A stretch of DNA of 64,000 nucleotides from RUG12461 sp045661345 (GTDB lineage Bacteria; Bacillota; Clostridia; Lachnospirales; Lachnospiraceae). Under the pieces are notes generated by a model that was not told where the DNA came from, ran no database searches, and saw only the letters and a program-made list of their open reading frames with translations. Below, in pieces: positions 23,771-33,647 of the stretch. Location: NCBI GenBank assembly GCA_045661345.1, contig JAZRFM010000034.1:1-64000 (forward strand), in the 5' to 3' direction. A program made the position numbers and the translations under genes. Within the stretch, counting starts at the first letter, position 1. Each line of letters begins with the position of its first letter.

Positions 23771-25129
23771 ATGCTGAAACGAAAAGTTGAGGAAAAGATT
23801 GACAAATGGATCAGAGGAGATGATCGAGCGCTGCTTGTCATCGGAGCACGACAAGTCGGAAAGACATATGTAATCAGAGAATGCCTTTCGAGAAGCGGGA
23901 GGGATTATCTGGAGATCAACCTGATAGATCATCCGGAGTATATTCCGGTTATGGCGGAGTCGGCAACAGTAGAGGATCTGATCACAAATATGACTGCAGT
24001 CTCATCCCACAAAATGGTAAAAGGCGAAACGATACTCTTTATTGATGAGGTACAGGAATGTAAGGATATCGTGACAAAAATAAAATTCTGGGTTGAAGAT
24101 AAGCGCTTTCAATATGTATTAAGCGGATCGTTACTTGGAGTGGAACTTCGCAATTTAAGGTCAGCACCGGTGGGATATGTTACAGAAATAAAAATGTACC
24201 CGCTGGATTTCGAGGAATTTCTGTTGGCATCAGGAGTTTTGGAGGAGACGACAGGTTATCTCAAAAAATGTTATGATGAGAGCACTCCCGTGGATGAAAC
24301 GGTCAATGATACCATATTTAAGCACATGAAAAGATATCTCGTCGTTGGTGGTATGCCTCAGGCAGTAAACGAATATGTTGAATCCGGAGACATTGGAGCT
24401 GTGACGGAGATACATCAGAGCATTATTGAGTTCTATAAGCGCGATTTTACAAAGTATGAAAGCGAAAATAAAAAACTCATGCTCGTGTCGGTATACGGCC
24501 AGATCCCTTCACAACTCCTGAAACAAAATAAGAGATTCAATTACAGCGATATTAAGAAAAAGTTGAGATTTGAGAGAATTGAGGACAGTTTCCTTTGGCT
24601 CACATATGCCGGAGTGTCGATACCGGTGTACAATACAACGGAACCGAGGGTATCCCTCAATCAAAATGCAAAGAGGAGTTTGCTGAAACTTTATTCATCA
24701 GATGTGGGATTGCTGACTTGCCAATATGGCAATGCCCTGAGAGCGCGGATACTCATGTCGGATGATAATGTCAATCTGGGAGGAGTATATGAGAATTTTA
24801 TTGCACAGGAATTAAACGCACATCAATTTGATTTGTACTTCTATAACAGCCATAGACTTGGAGAACTGGATTTTGTGATAGAGAGAGATCTGTCCATAAT
24901 CCCAATCGAGGTGAAGAGTGGTAAGGATTATTATGTGCACTCCGCCATAACGAAAGCAACAGATAATCCGGAGTATGAGATCAAAGAATCGATTGTATTT
25001 GCCAACTGCAATATACACTTTGAAGGGAAAATCAAGTATCTTCCGGCATATATGGTGATGTTCTTATCTGATGACATTTCTGCTCCGATTTTGAAGAAGC
25101 TTCCAGTTCAGATAAGAAGCGAAGAGTGA
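23771..25129 (+). CDS. AAA+ family ATPase with DUF4143 domain
   Basis: A 452-aa cytoplasmic protein. Walker A is GARQVGKT (25-32), Walker B ILFIDEVQE (88-96). The C-terminal DUF4143 part ends in a nuclease-like motif (GELDFVIERDLSIIPIEVKSGK), resembling the PD-(D/E)XK core with its ExK. AAGAGGT lies 7 nt upstream of the ATG. These ATPases are very common and variable in anaerobes; some are linked to mobile DNA, but none of their roles is settled. The gene is visibly richer in A and T than the sugar genes downstream, which fits acquisition by transfer. Confidence 0.88.
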   Translation: MLKRKVEEKIDKWIRGDDRALLVIGARQVGKTYVIRECLSRSGRDYLEINLIDHPEYIPVMAESATVEDLITNMTAVSSHKMVKGETILFIDEVQECKDIVTKIKFWVEDKRFQYVLSGSLLGVELRNLRSAPVGYVTEIKMYPLDFEEFLLASGVLEETTGYLKKCYDESTPVDETVNDTIFKHMKRYLVVGGMPQAVNEYVESGDIGAVTEIHQSIIEFYKRDFTKYESENKKLMLVSVYGQIPSQLLKQNKRFNYSDIKKKLRFERIEDSFLWLTYAGVSIPVYNTTEPRVSLNQNAKRSLLKLYSSDVGLLTCQYGNALRARILMSDDNVNLGGVYENFIAQELNAHQFDLYFYNSHRLGELDFVIERDLSIIPIEVKSGKDYYVHSAITKATDNPEYEIKESIVFANCNIHFEGKIKYLPAYMVMFLSDDISAPILKKLPVQIRSEE

Positions 25130-25178
25130 CTGTATATATTTTTGAAAGGCTGGGAGACCTGTTGCGGAGGAGGTACCT

Positions 25179-25838
25179 ATGAAAATCGCCATACTTTCAG
25201 ACACACATTCACTCCTGCGGCCGGAGGTTGCGGAACTCATCGGGACGTGTGACCACGTGCTGCATGCAGGAGATATTGCTTCCCGTGAGACCTATGAAGG
25301 GATCAGGAATCTCATGGTGCCGGTGCATTTCGTGCGCGGCAATGCGGATAAAGATTGGGCAGAGATGATCCCCAAGGACATCGAACTTGAACTTGCCGGA
25401 AAGCGTTTTTACATGGTGCATAACAAAAGTCATGCAAGAACGGATCTCACCGGAATCGATTTTTTCGTCTACGGACATTCCCATAAATATGAGGATCGGA
25501 AGGACGGGACAATCACGTACTTAAATCCCGGAAGCTGCGGGCCGAGACGTTTCACGCAGCCCGTCACGATGATGGTTTTGGAGATCGCGGAAGATGGGGA
25601 TGTTACGATCGAACAGAAGGATCTGTCGCCGGTGCTAAAACGCTCTGAAAAGCGCCCTCCCCGCAAAGAGATGGATGTGGTGATCAAAAACATCATCAAA
25701 GATATGAACGCGAATCACCCCGTGCCGGAGATCGCAAGGCGCAACAGAGTGGAGCAGGAACTCGTCGAAGAGATCCTGCAGATTTATACGACACATCCCG
25801 GCATCGATACGGATGGGATTCTAAACCGGATGAAATAG
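25179..25838 (+). CDS. YfcE/MJ0936-type metallophosphoesterase with C-terminal extension
   Basis: A 219-aa protein with the complete calcineurin-like set: SDTH (7-10), GD (31-32), RGNAD (53-57), HNKSH near 81-85, and GHSH (99-102) binding two metals. YfcE-type enzymes hydrolyse phosphodiesters. The last 60 residues (KEMDVVIKNIIKDMNANHPVPEIARRNRVEQELVEEILQIY) add an HTH-like helical extension. The gene at 9514 is a deleted copy of this one. A terminator follows. Confidence 0.88.
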   Translation: MKIAILSDTHSLLRPEVAELIGTCDHVLHAGDIASRETYEGIRNLMVPVHFVRGNADKDWAEMIPKDIELELAGKRFYMVHNKSHARTDLTGIDFFVYGHSHKYEDRKDGTITYLNPGSCGPRRFTQPVTMMVLEIAEDGDVTIEQKDLSPVLKRSEKRPPRKEMDVVIKNIIKDMNANHPVPEIARRNRVEQELVEEILQIYTTHPGIDTDGILNRMK

Positions 25839-25900
25839 AACCTGAAAAACTTGAAATAAGACTGGAAATGCATGAGAACGTGCATTATAATACAAGTAAG

Positions 25901-25937
25901 GCAAAGGCGCCCGATTTCGGAGCTTTTGCTTTTTTTG
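25901..25937 (+). terminator. rho-independent terminator after the phosphoesterase
   Basis: GCAAAGGCGCC pairs with GGAGCTTTTGC (one mismatch, one wobble) around a CGATTTC loop, followed by seven T. Confidence 0.75.
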
Positions 25938-25976
25938 TGCGTAATTCTCGGGGAAGCAGAATGGGAGGAGAACGAT

Positions 25977-28565
25977 ATGGCTGCATTTGACAGGGTGCAA
26001 TCGGGGATTCCGGAGATGGATGAAAACTTTGACAACATCCGTCTCGGAGACAACGTGGTATGGCGCGTAGACGATCTGGAGCAGTTCAAACTCTTTATGA
26101 AACCGTATGTCAGACAGGCGATCCTGGATAAACGAAACCTGATCTATTTTCGTTTTGCGACGCATGAAACGCTCCTTGAACCGCAAGAGGGACTCAAGAT
26201 CATCGAGGTGGAATTGAATCACCGCTTTGAAAACTTCACCGTCGAGATCCGGGAGCATATCACGCAGGAAGGGCGGGACGCCTTCTATGTTTTTGACTGC
26301 CTGTCGGAGCTGCAGACTGCATGGTCGACAGACCTCATGATGGGCAATTTCTTCCAGGTGACCTGTCCCTATCTTTTTATTTTGGATACCGTCGCCTTTT
26401 TCCCGTTGATCCGCGGGAAGCATTCCTTTCAGGCCATCGCGAAGATTCGGGATACGACGCAGCTTTTTCTGGATGTCTATGCAGATCACAACCATGTCTA
26501 TGTGCGGCCCGATAAGGTTTGGAACCGATATTCCGAGACCATGTTTCTGCCGCATCTGTTCGTGCCAAAGGATGGTACCTTTAAGCCGATCCTGGATGGC
26601 GTGCTCGCCAGTCATTTTTATCAGGTGCTCGGCGCAGAGGAAACCTCTCCTGATCGCGGCAATATGGACAGTTGGGACCGGTTTTTCAACATGTATGAAA
26701 CCATGGTCGAAAACAATATGGATGTGACGGAGCAATGTCATCGCATCTGCGATATCATGATGACGCGGGACGAACGGCTGCGTGTGATGATCAAGGATCA
26801 TTTCAAACCGCGTGATTATCTGACGGTCAGAAAGCGCATGATCGGAACCGGCATGATCGGCGGGAAAGCCTGTGGCATGCTGCTCGCCAGAAAGATCATT
26901 GAAAACCGCTGCCCGGAGATCTTTGAAAAACTGGAACCGCATGATTCTTTTTATATCGGATCTGACGTGTTTTACTCTTTTATCGTGGAAAACCGTTTCT
27001 GGGATCTGAGGATCCGGCAGCGGAGCAAGGAGGAGTATTTTTCCGTTGCGGAGGAATTTGCGGAGAAGCTTATGACGGGGAAGTTCTCACGTGAGATGGA
27101 AGAGCAGTTTGTGAAACTGCTGGAATACTACGGTCAGGATCCGATCATCGTCAGGTCGAGCTCGATTCTTGAGGATGGTTTCGGAAATGCCTTTGCCGGA
27201 AAATATGAATCGGTCTTTTGCTCTAATTCCGGGGATATGGATCAGCGTTTGGAAGAACTGGAAAATGCAGTGCGGACAGTCTATGCCAGTACCATGAGCA
27301 GGTCGGCGCTCGATTACAGGAGCCGGCGCGGCCTGCAGGAGCGGGACGAACAGATGGCGCTTCTTGTGCAGAGGGTGTCCGGTTCCTATTACGGCGAATA
27401 CTATATGCCATGCGTTGCAGGTGTCGGCTACTCGTACAGTCCGTATCGATTTATGGAAGATCTGGATCCGACAGCCGGGATGCTGCGGCTCGTCATGGGG
27501 CTTGGAACCTCTGCCGTGGACCGGACGGAAGGGTCTTATCCGAGGCTTGTAAGTCTGGATAAGCCGAAAGCAACGACAGCCAGAGATTGCAAGGAAAAGC
27601 ATCTGTATTCCCAGCGCAAACTGGAACTCATGAACCGTGCCACGAGGAGTCTCGAACAGCTCGATCCGGATATCGTGAAACCGTTTTTGCCGGCATTCAT
27701 GAAGAAACTGTTGTTTGAACATGACTATGATACGGAACGGATCTTCCGTGAGAGAGGGCAGTACCGAGAGATTGAGTTCGTTTCCTGTCAGGGGATCGTG
27801 GAAAAAGAGGATCTGATGGAACAGATGAAAACGATCCTGTCCGCCATTCAAAAAGAGTATGAGTACCCGGTCGATACCGAGTTTACGATCAATCTGTCCG
27901 AAGACGGCGACTACGTGATCAACCTCCTGCAGTGCCGGCCGCTGCAGGTCTATCAGGATGCGGAGGAGATGGAGCTTCCGGAAGATGTACCGGCTGAGCA
28001 GATCCTGTTTGAGTGCAGGGGCTCTGCGATGGGGTTGTCACGGTATGAAAAACTGGATCTCATCGTTGCGGTGGATCCGGTTAAATATTACAACATGCCC
28101 TACAAAGAAAAATACAGGGTCGGGCTCGCGATCGGCGGCATCAACTGGGCGATGCGCGGCAAGGAGAAAAAGATGCTCCTGATGACCCCCGGCAGGATCG
28201 GGACTTCGTCGCCGGAACTTGGCGTCCCGGCTCTGTTTTCGGACATCAGTGAATATGAGGCGATCTGTGAGATCGCGGATTCCCGCGCCGGTTATAATCC
28301 GGAGCTTTCTTACGGCAGTCATTTCTTCCAGGATCTCGTGGAGGCGGGGATCCTTTACAATGCGATCTTTGAAAATGAAAAGACGATCGCATTTCATCCG
28401 GAACTGATGGACGGCTATAAAAATATGCTGACAGAATATGATCCGAAACAACAGGACCTTCAGGATATTGTAAAGGTCTATGATGTTTCGGATCAGGATT
28501 TCAGACTCTGTAACGATATGAAGAACGAACGGACCCTTTGCTTCAGATCAGATCGTCCTGTGTGA
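25977..28565 (+). CDS. PEP/pyruvate-binding (PEP synthase N-terminal-like) protein
   Basis: An 862-aa protein. The start at 25977 has GGGAGGAG upstream; the open frame before it is non-coding. The core (about 290-670) is the ATP-grasp nucleotide and pyruvate-binding domain of PEP synthase/PPDK: GGKACGMLLARKI near 294, VRSSSILEDGFGNAFAGKYE near 392, and a QCRPLQ end. The phosphohistidine domain (no TSHAA-type motif) and the PEP-binding barrel are absent, so it cannot be a complete PEP synthase. The N-terminal 290 residues are of unknown fold. It overlaps the convergent acyltransferase gene by 23 bp. Confidence 0.82.
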   Translation: MAAFDRVQSGIPEMDENFDNIRLGDNVVWRVDDLEQFKLFMKPYVRQAILDKRNLIYFRFATHETLLEPQEGLKIIEVELNHRFENFTVEIREHITQEGRDAFYVFDCLSELQTAWSTDLMMGNFFQVTCPYLFILDTVAFFPLIRGKHSFQAIAKIRDTTQLFLDVYADHNHVYVRPDKVWNRYSETMFLPHLFVPKDGTFKPILDGVLASHFYQVLGAEETSPDRGNMDSWDRFFNMYETMVENNMDVTEQCHRICDIMMTRDERLRVMIKDHFKPRDYLTVRKRMIGTGMIGGKACGMLLARKIIENRCPEIFEKLEPHDSFYIGSDVFYSFIVENRFWDLRIRQRSKEEYFSVAEEFAEKLMTGKFSREMEEQFVKLLEYYGQDPIIVRSSSILEDGFGNAFAGKYESVFCSNSGDMDQRLEELENAVRTVYASTMSRSALDYRSRRGLQERDEQMALLVQRVSGSYYGEYYMPCVAGVGYSYSPYRFMEDLDPTAGMLRLVMGLGTSAVDRTEGSYPRLVSLDKPKATTARDCKEKHLYSQRKLELMNRATRSLEQLDPDIVKPFLPAFMKKLLFEHDYDTERIFRERGQYREIEFVSCQGIVEKEDLMEQMKTILSAIQKEYEYPVDTEFTINLSEDGDYVINLLQCRPLQVYQDAEEMELPEDVPAEQILFECRGSAMGLSRYEKLDLIVAVDPVKYYNMPYKEKYRVGLAIGGINWAMRGKEKKMLLMTPGRIGTSSPELGVPALFSDISEYEAICEIADSRAGYNPELSYGSHFFQDLVEAGILYNAIFENEKTIAFHPELMDGYKNMLTEYDPKQQDLQDIVKVYDVSDQDFRLCNDMKNERTLCFRSDRPV

Positions 28566-29805
28566 TCTCCCATACAGCTGCTTTCGCCGGGTCTTCTGCC
28601 GGCGTCATTTTTTTCTCTGCGGCACGGAAACCGATCCCCGCGCATCCGAGAGCGATGGCCGCAAGTACGACCGCGCAGACAAAATAGCGTCCTTTTCCCC
28701 AGACAGCAGGGTTCGCGGAATACTTTCCCGTGATGATGTCGGCGAACACATATCGGAGAATACAAATAACCAGGACGATAACGGTGATCCCAACGCTTTG
28801 CAGAATCACGGCAGAGGAGGGATCCTCTGGGTATTGGGCCGGGAGACCGGTAATGGTGCAGATGATCCAGAAGAAAAACATATGGTAAAGGTAGATCAGG
28901 AGGGAATGGGAGCCCAGCCAGGCCAGCTCCCTGACTCTGACGCCGGCCTGTTCAATCTTTTTGCAGAGGATGCCAAGTCCCCAAATAACAAGCAAAGATG
29001 CGGCTATGCAAAGCAGCATATTCACTACTTCGTTTTGCGGAAAGGCTCCGCGGAACATATCCATATTTTCCGGCTGCAGCAGGGCGATGGCAAGACCGGC
29101 AGCCAGAGACAGGATGGAAAGCACCCATTCCTTTGCACCGTTCAGCGCCTTGCTTTCAAACAGATGATAGTTTCCGGCAAAAGCGCCGAGCAGCATGAAA
29201 GCAGCCCAGAAGGGGATGAGCTGAAGGTTGTAGGGAAGATCGATTGCAAAAGCGCGTAATACACCGGTGAGGGCAAATAAAGCAGCCGATGCGATGATTG
29301 TTTTTAACCTGGACTTGATGACAAGATCCACGATGAGGAGGAACACAATGCTGGCAAACATCATGGTAAGCAGGAACCAGAAATCAGCAAGGAAAAGATA
29401 CCGTTTTCCAAGATGATAGTATTCCCACTGGAACCAGTTCTGGATCGTACGATTCCAGATACAGCCGCCGTAGAAATTGCGGAGACAGTAGAATGTCTCG
29501 GCAAGGGGAGCGCTGCCGGAGGCCACAAGGTAGACCGACCCGACCACCCAGAAGAACAGAGAGTATTTAAAGAAAGGAACAAGAAGAGCTTTTGCCCGGC
29601 CTTTCAGATTTTCCCCGAGACTCTTCTTTCCGGGTCTGTGGAAATAGCCGGAGAAGAAAAAGAACGCGACCAGCATGATCTCGATAGTGTGATTGAAATA
29701 GCTTTTCGCCGGAGACGGTGCCATCAGATGGTAGAATACCACATGGATGACCGCAATTCCCTTTACCATGTCTACAAATTGCAAACGCTTTTTTTCCTGA
29801 TTCAT
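28543..29805 (-). CDS. membrane acyltransferase (acyltransferase 3 family)
   Basis: A 420-aa protein with about ten membrane helices and the family start (RLQFVDMVKGIAVIHVVFYHLM), including the conserved His near residue 20. Such enzymes O-acetylate or O-acylate cell-surface sugars or peptidoglycan. It has no extracytoplasmic SGNH domain. It is transcribed alone on the minus strand, convergent with and overlapping the PEP-synthase-like gene by 23 bp. Confidence 0.85.
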   Translation of the reverse strand: MNQEKKRLQFVDMVKGIAVIHVVFYHLMAPSPAKSYFNHTIEIMLVAFFFFSGYFHRPGKKSLGENLKGRAKALLVPFFKYSLFFWVVGSVYLVASGSAPLAETFYCLRNFYGGCIWNRTIQNWFQWEYYHLGKRYLFLADFWFLLTMMFASIVFLLIVDLVIKSRLKTIIASAALFALTGVLRAFAIDLPYNLQLIPFWAAFMLLGAFAGNYHLFESKALNGAKEWVLSILSLAAGLAIALLQPENMDMFRGAFPQNEVVNMLLCIAASLLVIWGLGILCKKIEQAGVRVRELAWLGSHSLLIYLYHMFFFWIICTITGLPAQYPEDPSSAVILQSVGITVIVLVICILRYVFADIITGKYSANPAVWGKGRYFVCAVVLAAIALGCAGIGFRAAEKKMTPAEDPAKAAVWEITQDDLI

Positions 29806-29967
29806 AATCGGACTCCCGGAAATCTCTTACTTCCTTTATACATTTTTTTGAAGATGATAAGATTGTGACCTGACTATTATACTGCATGATAGAGAAATCG
29901 TAAAATATGTGTGCGGAATTTCTCCATATCTGCTAAAATCAAGTTGATTTCACATGGGAGGAGAATC

Positions 29968-30675
29968 ATGTATTACTACGGCTATTACTTTGACTGGACC
30001 TATCTGCTGGTACTGATCGGGGCGGCGATCAGCGGTATCGCATCGATCAATGTCCATACGACGTATAATAAATACGCGAAAGTGACGAACCGTCTGGGAT
30101 TGACAGCGCAGGATGTGGCACAGCGGATGATGGAGAGTGCGGGGATTTTTGACGTCGGGATTGAGCGGGTCAGCGGGAAGCTGTCGGATCATTATTCCCC
30201 AAAGGAAAAGGTGCTGCGGCTGTCGGACAGTGTTTACGGGTCATCCTCCGTGGCGGCCATCGGCGTGGCAGCTCATGAATGCGGACATGCGCTGCAGCAT
30301 AAGACGGGCTACGCCATGCTGAATCTGCGGACGGCTGCGGTACCCATCGCAAAGTTCGGATCCTACCTTTCGTGGCCGGTGATCCTCCTCGGACTTCTGT
30401 TCGGGTGGATCGGGATGCTTCGGATCGGCATCTTCCTGTTCATGTTTGTGGTGATCTTTCAGCTGATTACGCTGCCGGTGGAGTTTGACGCATCCAGACG
30501 GGCGCTTGCGGTCCTGAAAAATGATCAGATTCTGGAAGGGCAGGAGTATGAAGGCGCAAAGAAGGTACTGCTCGCGGCAGCCATGACCTATGTGGCGGCA
30601 TTGTTCACTTCGATTCTGCAGCTGGCACGGTTGATTCTGCTGGCCAGAGGGGGCGGCGGAAGGCGTCGGGATTGA
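29968..30675 (+). CDS. zinc metallopeptidase, YugP family
   Basis: A 235-aa membrane protein. The start at 29968 (MYYYGYYFDWTYLL) follows GGGAGGAG. One helix lies at the N-terminus, the gluzincin motif HECGHAL is at about 109-115, and two or three helices follow (WPVILLGLLFGWIG and after). The acid residue and the ASRRAL segment of YugP proteins are present (EFDASRRALAVL). The substrate is not known. The family is widespread in Firmicutes, and it stands here as a single gene. Confidence 0.9.
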   Translation: MYYYGYYFDWTYLLVLIGAAISGIASINVHTTYNKYAKVTNRLGLTAQDVAQRMMESAGIFDVGIERVSGKLSDHYSPKEKVLRLSDSVYGSSSVAAIGVAAHECGHALQHKTGYAMLNLRTAAVPIAKFGSYLSWPVILLGLLFGWIGMLRIGIFLFMFVVIFQLITLPVEFDASRRALAVLKNDQILEGQEYEGAKKVLLAAAMTYVAALFTSILQLARLILLARGGGGRRRD

Positions 30676-30776
30676 GCCTGCAATCCGTTGACAGTATGGA
30701 GGCAAAACAATATAATCGGTGATAGGGGTGTCTGTGCGTGCAGAATCCCGGACAATGACAAAGGAGGAAATGATCT

Positions 30777-31508
30777 ATGGGGCAGTCTTCACCTTCCGCC
30801 TGCATCGAGCTGATTGACGGCACGCATGTGGCGAAATGTGTCTTGATGCCGGGCGATCCGTTGCGTGCAAAGTATGTGGCAGACAATTATTTGGAGAATC
30901 CGGTGCTTTTTAATTCCGTCCGTAATATGTTTGGTTACACGGGCACCTATAAAGGAAAGGAAGTATCCGTTATGGGCAGCGGCATGGGCGTTCCGTCCAT
31001 GGTGCTTTACGCGTACGAGCTGTTCTCGTTTTTCGGTGTGGAAGGGATTATCCGGATCGGCAGTGCCGGCGGGATCGCAGACAATGTCAAGGTGCGTGAC
31101 GTCCTGATCGCCATGAGTGCCTCGACGAATTCAGATGCTGGATCCGCTTATGATATTCCGGGAGTGCTGGCACCGACTGCAGACTGGGAGATGCTGAAAA
31201 ATGCCGTGACAGCCGCAGAAGAGCTGAAGGTACATACGGCGGTGGGCAGTGTCTATACCTCGGATTATTTTTATCATCCATCGGGCAATATTAACGAAAA
31301 GATCAAGAAAGCAGGACTGCTTGCGGTAGAGATGGAGACGGCGGGGCTGTACCTGACAGCCATGAACAACGGCAAGAAAGCATTGTCGGTGCTGTCGATC
31401 TCGGATCATATCTTTACCGGAGAGGCATTATCCGCAGAGGAACGGCAGAACTCGTTCCATGAAATGATGGAAATCGCCCTGGAGACGGCGATTCGAACCG
31501 AACTGTAA
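30777..31508 (+). CDS. deoD: purine nucleoside phosphorylase, DeoD type
   Basis: Cleaves purine (deoxy)ribonucleosides with phosphate to base and (deoxy)ribose 1-phosphate. The 243-aa protein has MPGDPLRAKY (phosphate site), GSGMGVPSM, RIGSAGGI, EMETAGLY (ribose-binding Met-Glu) and the catalytic Asp in SDHIFTGE, as in hexameric bacterial PNPs. AAGGAGG lies 9 nt upstream. It sits near genes for SAH hydrolase and SAH/MTA deaminase, whose nucleoside products it can use. Confidence 0.95.
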   Translation: MGQSSPSACIELIDGTHVAKCVLMPGDPLRAKYVADNYLENPVLFNSVRNMFGYTGTYKGKEVSVMGSGMGVPSMVLYAYELFSFFGVEGIIRIGSAGGIADNVKVRDVLIAMSASTNSDAGSAYDIPGVLAPTADWEMLKNAVTAAEELKVHTAVGSVYTSDYFYHPSGNINEKIKKAGLLAVEMETAGLYLTAMNNGKKALSVLSISDHIFTGEALSAEERQNSFHEMMEIALETAIRTEL

Positions 31509-31568
31509 ATATAATCCGGGAATAAATCTCCGGAAAGAAAAATAAGCAGCAGAAAGGCAGGGGGGATT

Positions 31569-33617
31569 ATGGCTCAAACAAAGGAAAAGACGGCCGGGAA
31601 AAACGGAGAAGGAGTATCGGCGAAGGACAGCATTCGTACAAGGCTGATCCTTGTTATGGGCGCATTGGTAGCTGTGCCGCTGGTTCTCACCATTCTGTTC
31701 AGCACGCTGAGCACCATCAAGCAGGGTGAACAGAATATTATCACCATGAATGACATTCAGGTGGAATCCGTGGAGCGAGATTTGGCGGATACGCTGGATG
31801 TGAACATGACAGCTATTCAGACCGTCGCAGCATCGTCGAGCACGGTGCAGCTTCTGGAAGATCCTGAGGATGAGGCGCTGGCAGCGGGGGTGCTGGCACA
31901 GATTCAGCAGGTGGATGCGAATATTGGCGACGGGAATGCCATTGCGGTATCCGGTGCAGATGGAATGCAGCTGGTGAAGTCCAAGGGTGATCCGGTGGAT
32001 GTTTCCGAACGTGAATATTTTCAGAAAGCCATGGCCGGAGAGACGTACATCTCCGATATGCAGATTTCCAAGTCCAACGGCTCTTTGATCGCAACACTTT
32101 CGGCACCGGTTTACAGTTCTGACGGCTCCGAGGTCATCGGTATCGTACAGCGTAATTATAACCTGTCTGTCCTGCATGAACTGGTGGCAAATGATGTCGT
32201 GGAAGACCGGCAGGAGATTCTGATTGTGGACCGGACGGGCATGGTGATTGCTCATTCCGCACGGGAAATGACGGCGGAAGCACCGGAGGATCAGTCTGCC
32301 AATCCATTTTATACCGACTCCAGAGGGGATCAGACTCTCGGAGATTATGAAGCGAAATTTGAAGGGGAAACCTGGATGGTTTCCTGGGAAAAGGAACCGA
32401 ACTCCGGCTGGGTAGTTGCGTCCTGCCGCCTGCGCTCTGTTACCATGGCAGGTACCATGCGGGTGGCGATCATCCTGATCATCCTCGGCGTGGTCTGCCT
32501 TGTCGCAGCGATCCTGATTGCGCTGTTGTTTGCAAGATCCATTACACAGCCCATCGTGTCTATCAATGACTCATTATCGCGACTTTCCAACGGACATTTC
32601 CACAGGATCGACAAGTTTGAAAACCGTAAAGATGAGTTCGGGCAGATGGTGAAGGCCACCAATACCCTGATTGACAAGCTTTCTGCAATTGTTTCCAATA
32701 TCAAACAGTCGGCCTCGTCTGTGAATTCTTCTTCCGAGGCACTGGCCGAGACGACTGGTCAGATCTCCCAGACTGCGGACGATGTATCGAATGCAGTACA
32801 GGATATTGCCAGCGGTGCAACACAGCAGGCGGAAGAGATCCAGAACGCAACCACCAATACAAACCAGATCAGCGATAATATCCAGAACGTGACCAACAAT
32901 TCCTCCACGCTGGAAGTGTCTGCAAACTCCATGAACGAAGAGAGTAAGGAGAGCGCGGCGCAGCTTGACAAGCTCAAGGTTTCCTCCGAAGAGATGGGTC
33001 ATGCCGTCGACGAGATTTATGAGCGGATCGGCGCCACCAGCAAGGCGGTGGAAAATATCAACAGTAAGGTTGACGCGATCAGCTCCATTGCATCCCAGAC
33101 AAACCTCCTGGCGCTTAATGCTTCCATCGAAGCGGCGCGTGCAGGCGAGGCGGGACGTGGATTCGCAGTGGTTGCAGAAGAGATCGGACAGCTGGCAGAT
33201 GATTCCGCAAAGTCCGCATCCGAGATCAAGGAGCAGATGGATGTCCTTCTGCAGGAGTCTCAGGATGCTGTGAAGAAAGCAGAGGAAGTCAAGAAAGCAA
33301 CAGAAGAGCAGCGCGTGATTCTGGACAGCTCCGTACAGAGTATCGACGGTCTGATCAATCAGATCGGACAGACCATGCAGGGGATTCAGTCCATTACCCA
33401 AAGTGCGGATGCCTGCAACGATTCCAAGCTCGTGGTGGTGGATGCGATGGATTCACTGTCCGCGATTTCCGAAGAAAATGCGGCTTCCACGGAAGAAACC
33501 TCCGCATCTATGCAGGAGCTTTCCGCCACGGTGGCGACGTTGTCTGCAGCAGCAGATGATCTGAAATCAGTTTCCAACAACCTTCTGCAGCAGGTAGAAT
33601 TCTTCAAGGAGGATTAA
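31569..33617 (+). CDS. methyl-accepting chemotaxis protein with Cache sensor
   Basis: A 682-aa chemoreceptor: helix 1 at about 24-46, an outside double-Cache-like sensor at about 47-295, helix 2 at about 297-322, a HAMP domain, then a long cytoplasmic coiled coil with the conserved hairpin tip (NLLALNASIEAARAGEAGRGFAVVAEEI, around 510-535). It passes ligand signals to CheA/CheW. No che or flagellar genes lie in the window. It sits between deoD and ahcY on the same strand, so a nucleoside or related ligand is an attractive but unproven guess. Confidence 0.92.
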   Translation: MAQTKEKTAGKNGEGVSAKDSIRTRLILVMGALVAVPLVLTILFSTLSTIKQGEQNIITMNDIQVESVERDLADTLDVNMTAIQTVAASSSTVQLLEDPEDEALAAGVLAQIQQVDANIGDGNAIAVSGADGMQLVKSKGDPVDVSEREYFQKAMAGETYISDMQISKSNGSLIATLSAPVYSSDGSEVIGIVQRNYNLSVLHELVANDVVEDRQEILIVDRTGMVIAHSAREMTAEAPEDQSANPFYTDSRGDQTLGDYEAKFEGETWMVSWEKEPNSGWVVASCRLRSVTMAGTMRVAIILIILGVVCLVAAILIALLFARSITQPIVSINDSLSRLSNGHFHRIDKFENRKDEFGQMVKATNTLIDKLSAIVSNIKQSASSVNSSSEALAETTGQISQTADDVSNAVQDIASGATQQAEEIQNATTNTNQISDNIQNVTNNSSTLEVSANSMNEESKESAAQLDKLKVSSEEMGHAVDEIYERIGATSKAVENINSKVDAISSIASQTNLLALNASIEAARAGEAGRGFAVVAEEIGQLADDSAKSASEIKEQMDVLLQESQDAVKKAEEVKKATEEQRVILDSSVQSIDGLINQIGQTMQGIQSITQSADACNDSKLVVVDAMDSLSAISEENAASTEETSASMQELSATVATLSAAADDLKSVSNNLLQQVEFFKED

Positions 33618-33647
33618 CAGTAACATAAGGAGGATTAACAGTAACAT
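33606..33647. repeat. tandem 21-bp duplication carrying the ribosome binding site
   Basis: The 21-bp unit at 33606-33626 is repeated exactly at 33627-33647. Each copy holds AAGGAGG and ends in ACAT. The first contains the stop codon of the chemoreceptor gene, and the second supplies the ribosome site and the first two bases of the ahcY start. Confidence 0.9.

Noticed and set aside
33618..33645. SAH riboswitch before ahcY
   Set aside because: There are only a few dozen bases between the chemoreceptor stop and the ahcY start, filled by the 21-bp duplication; no room for an aptamer.
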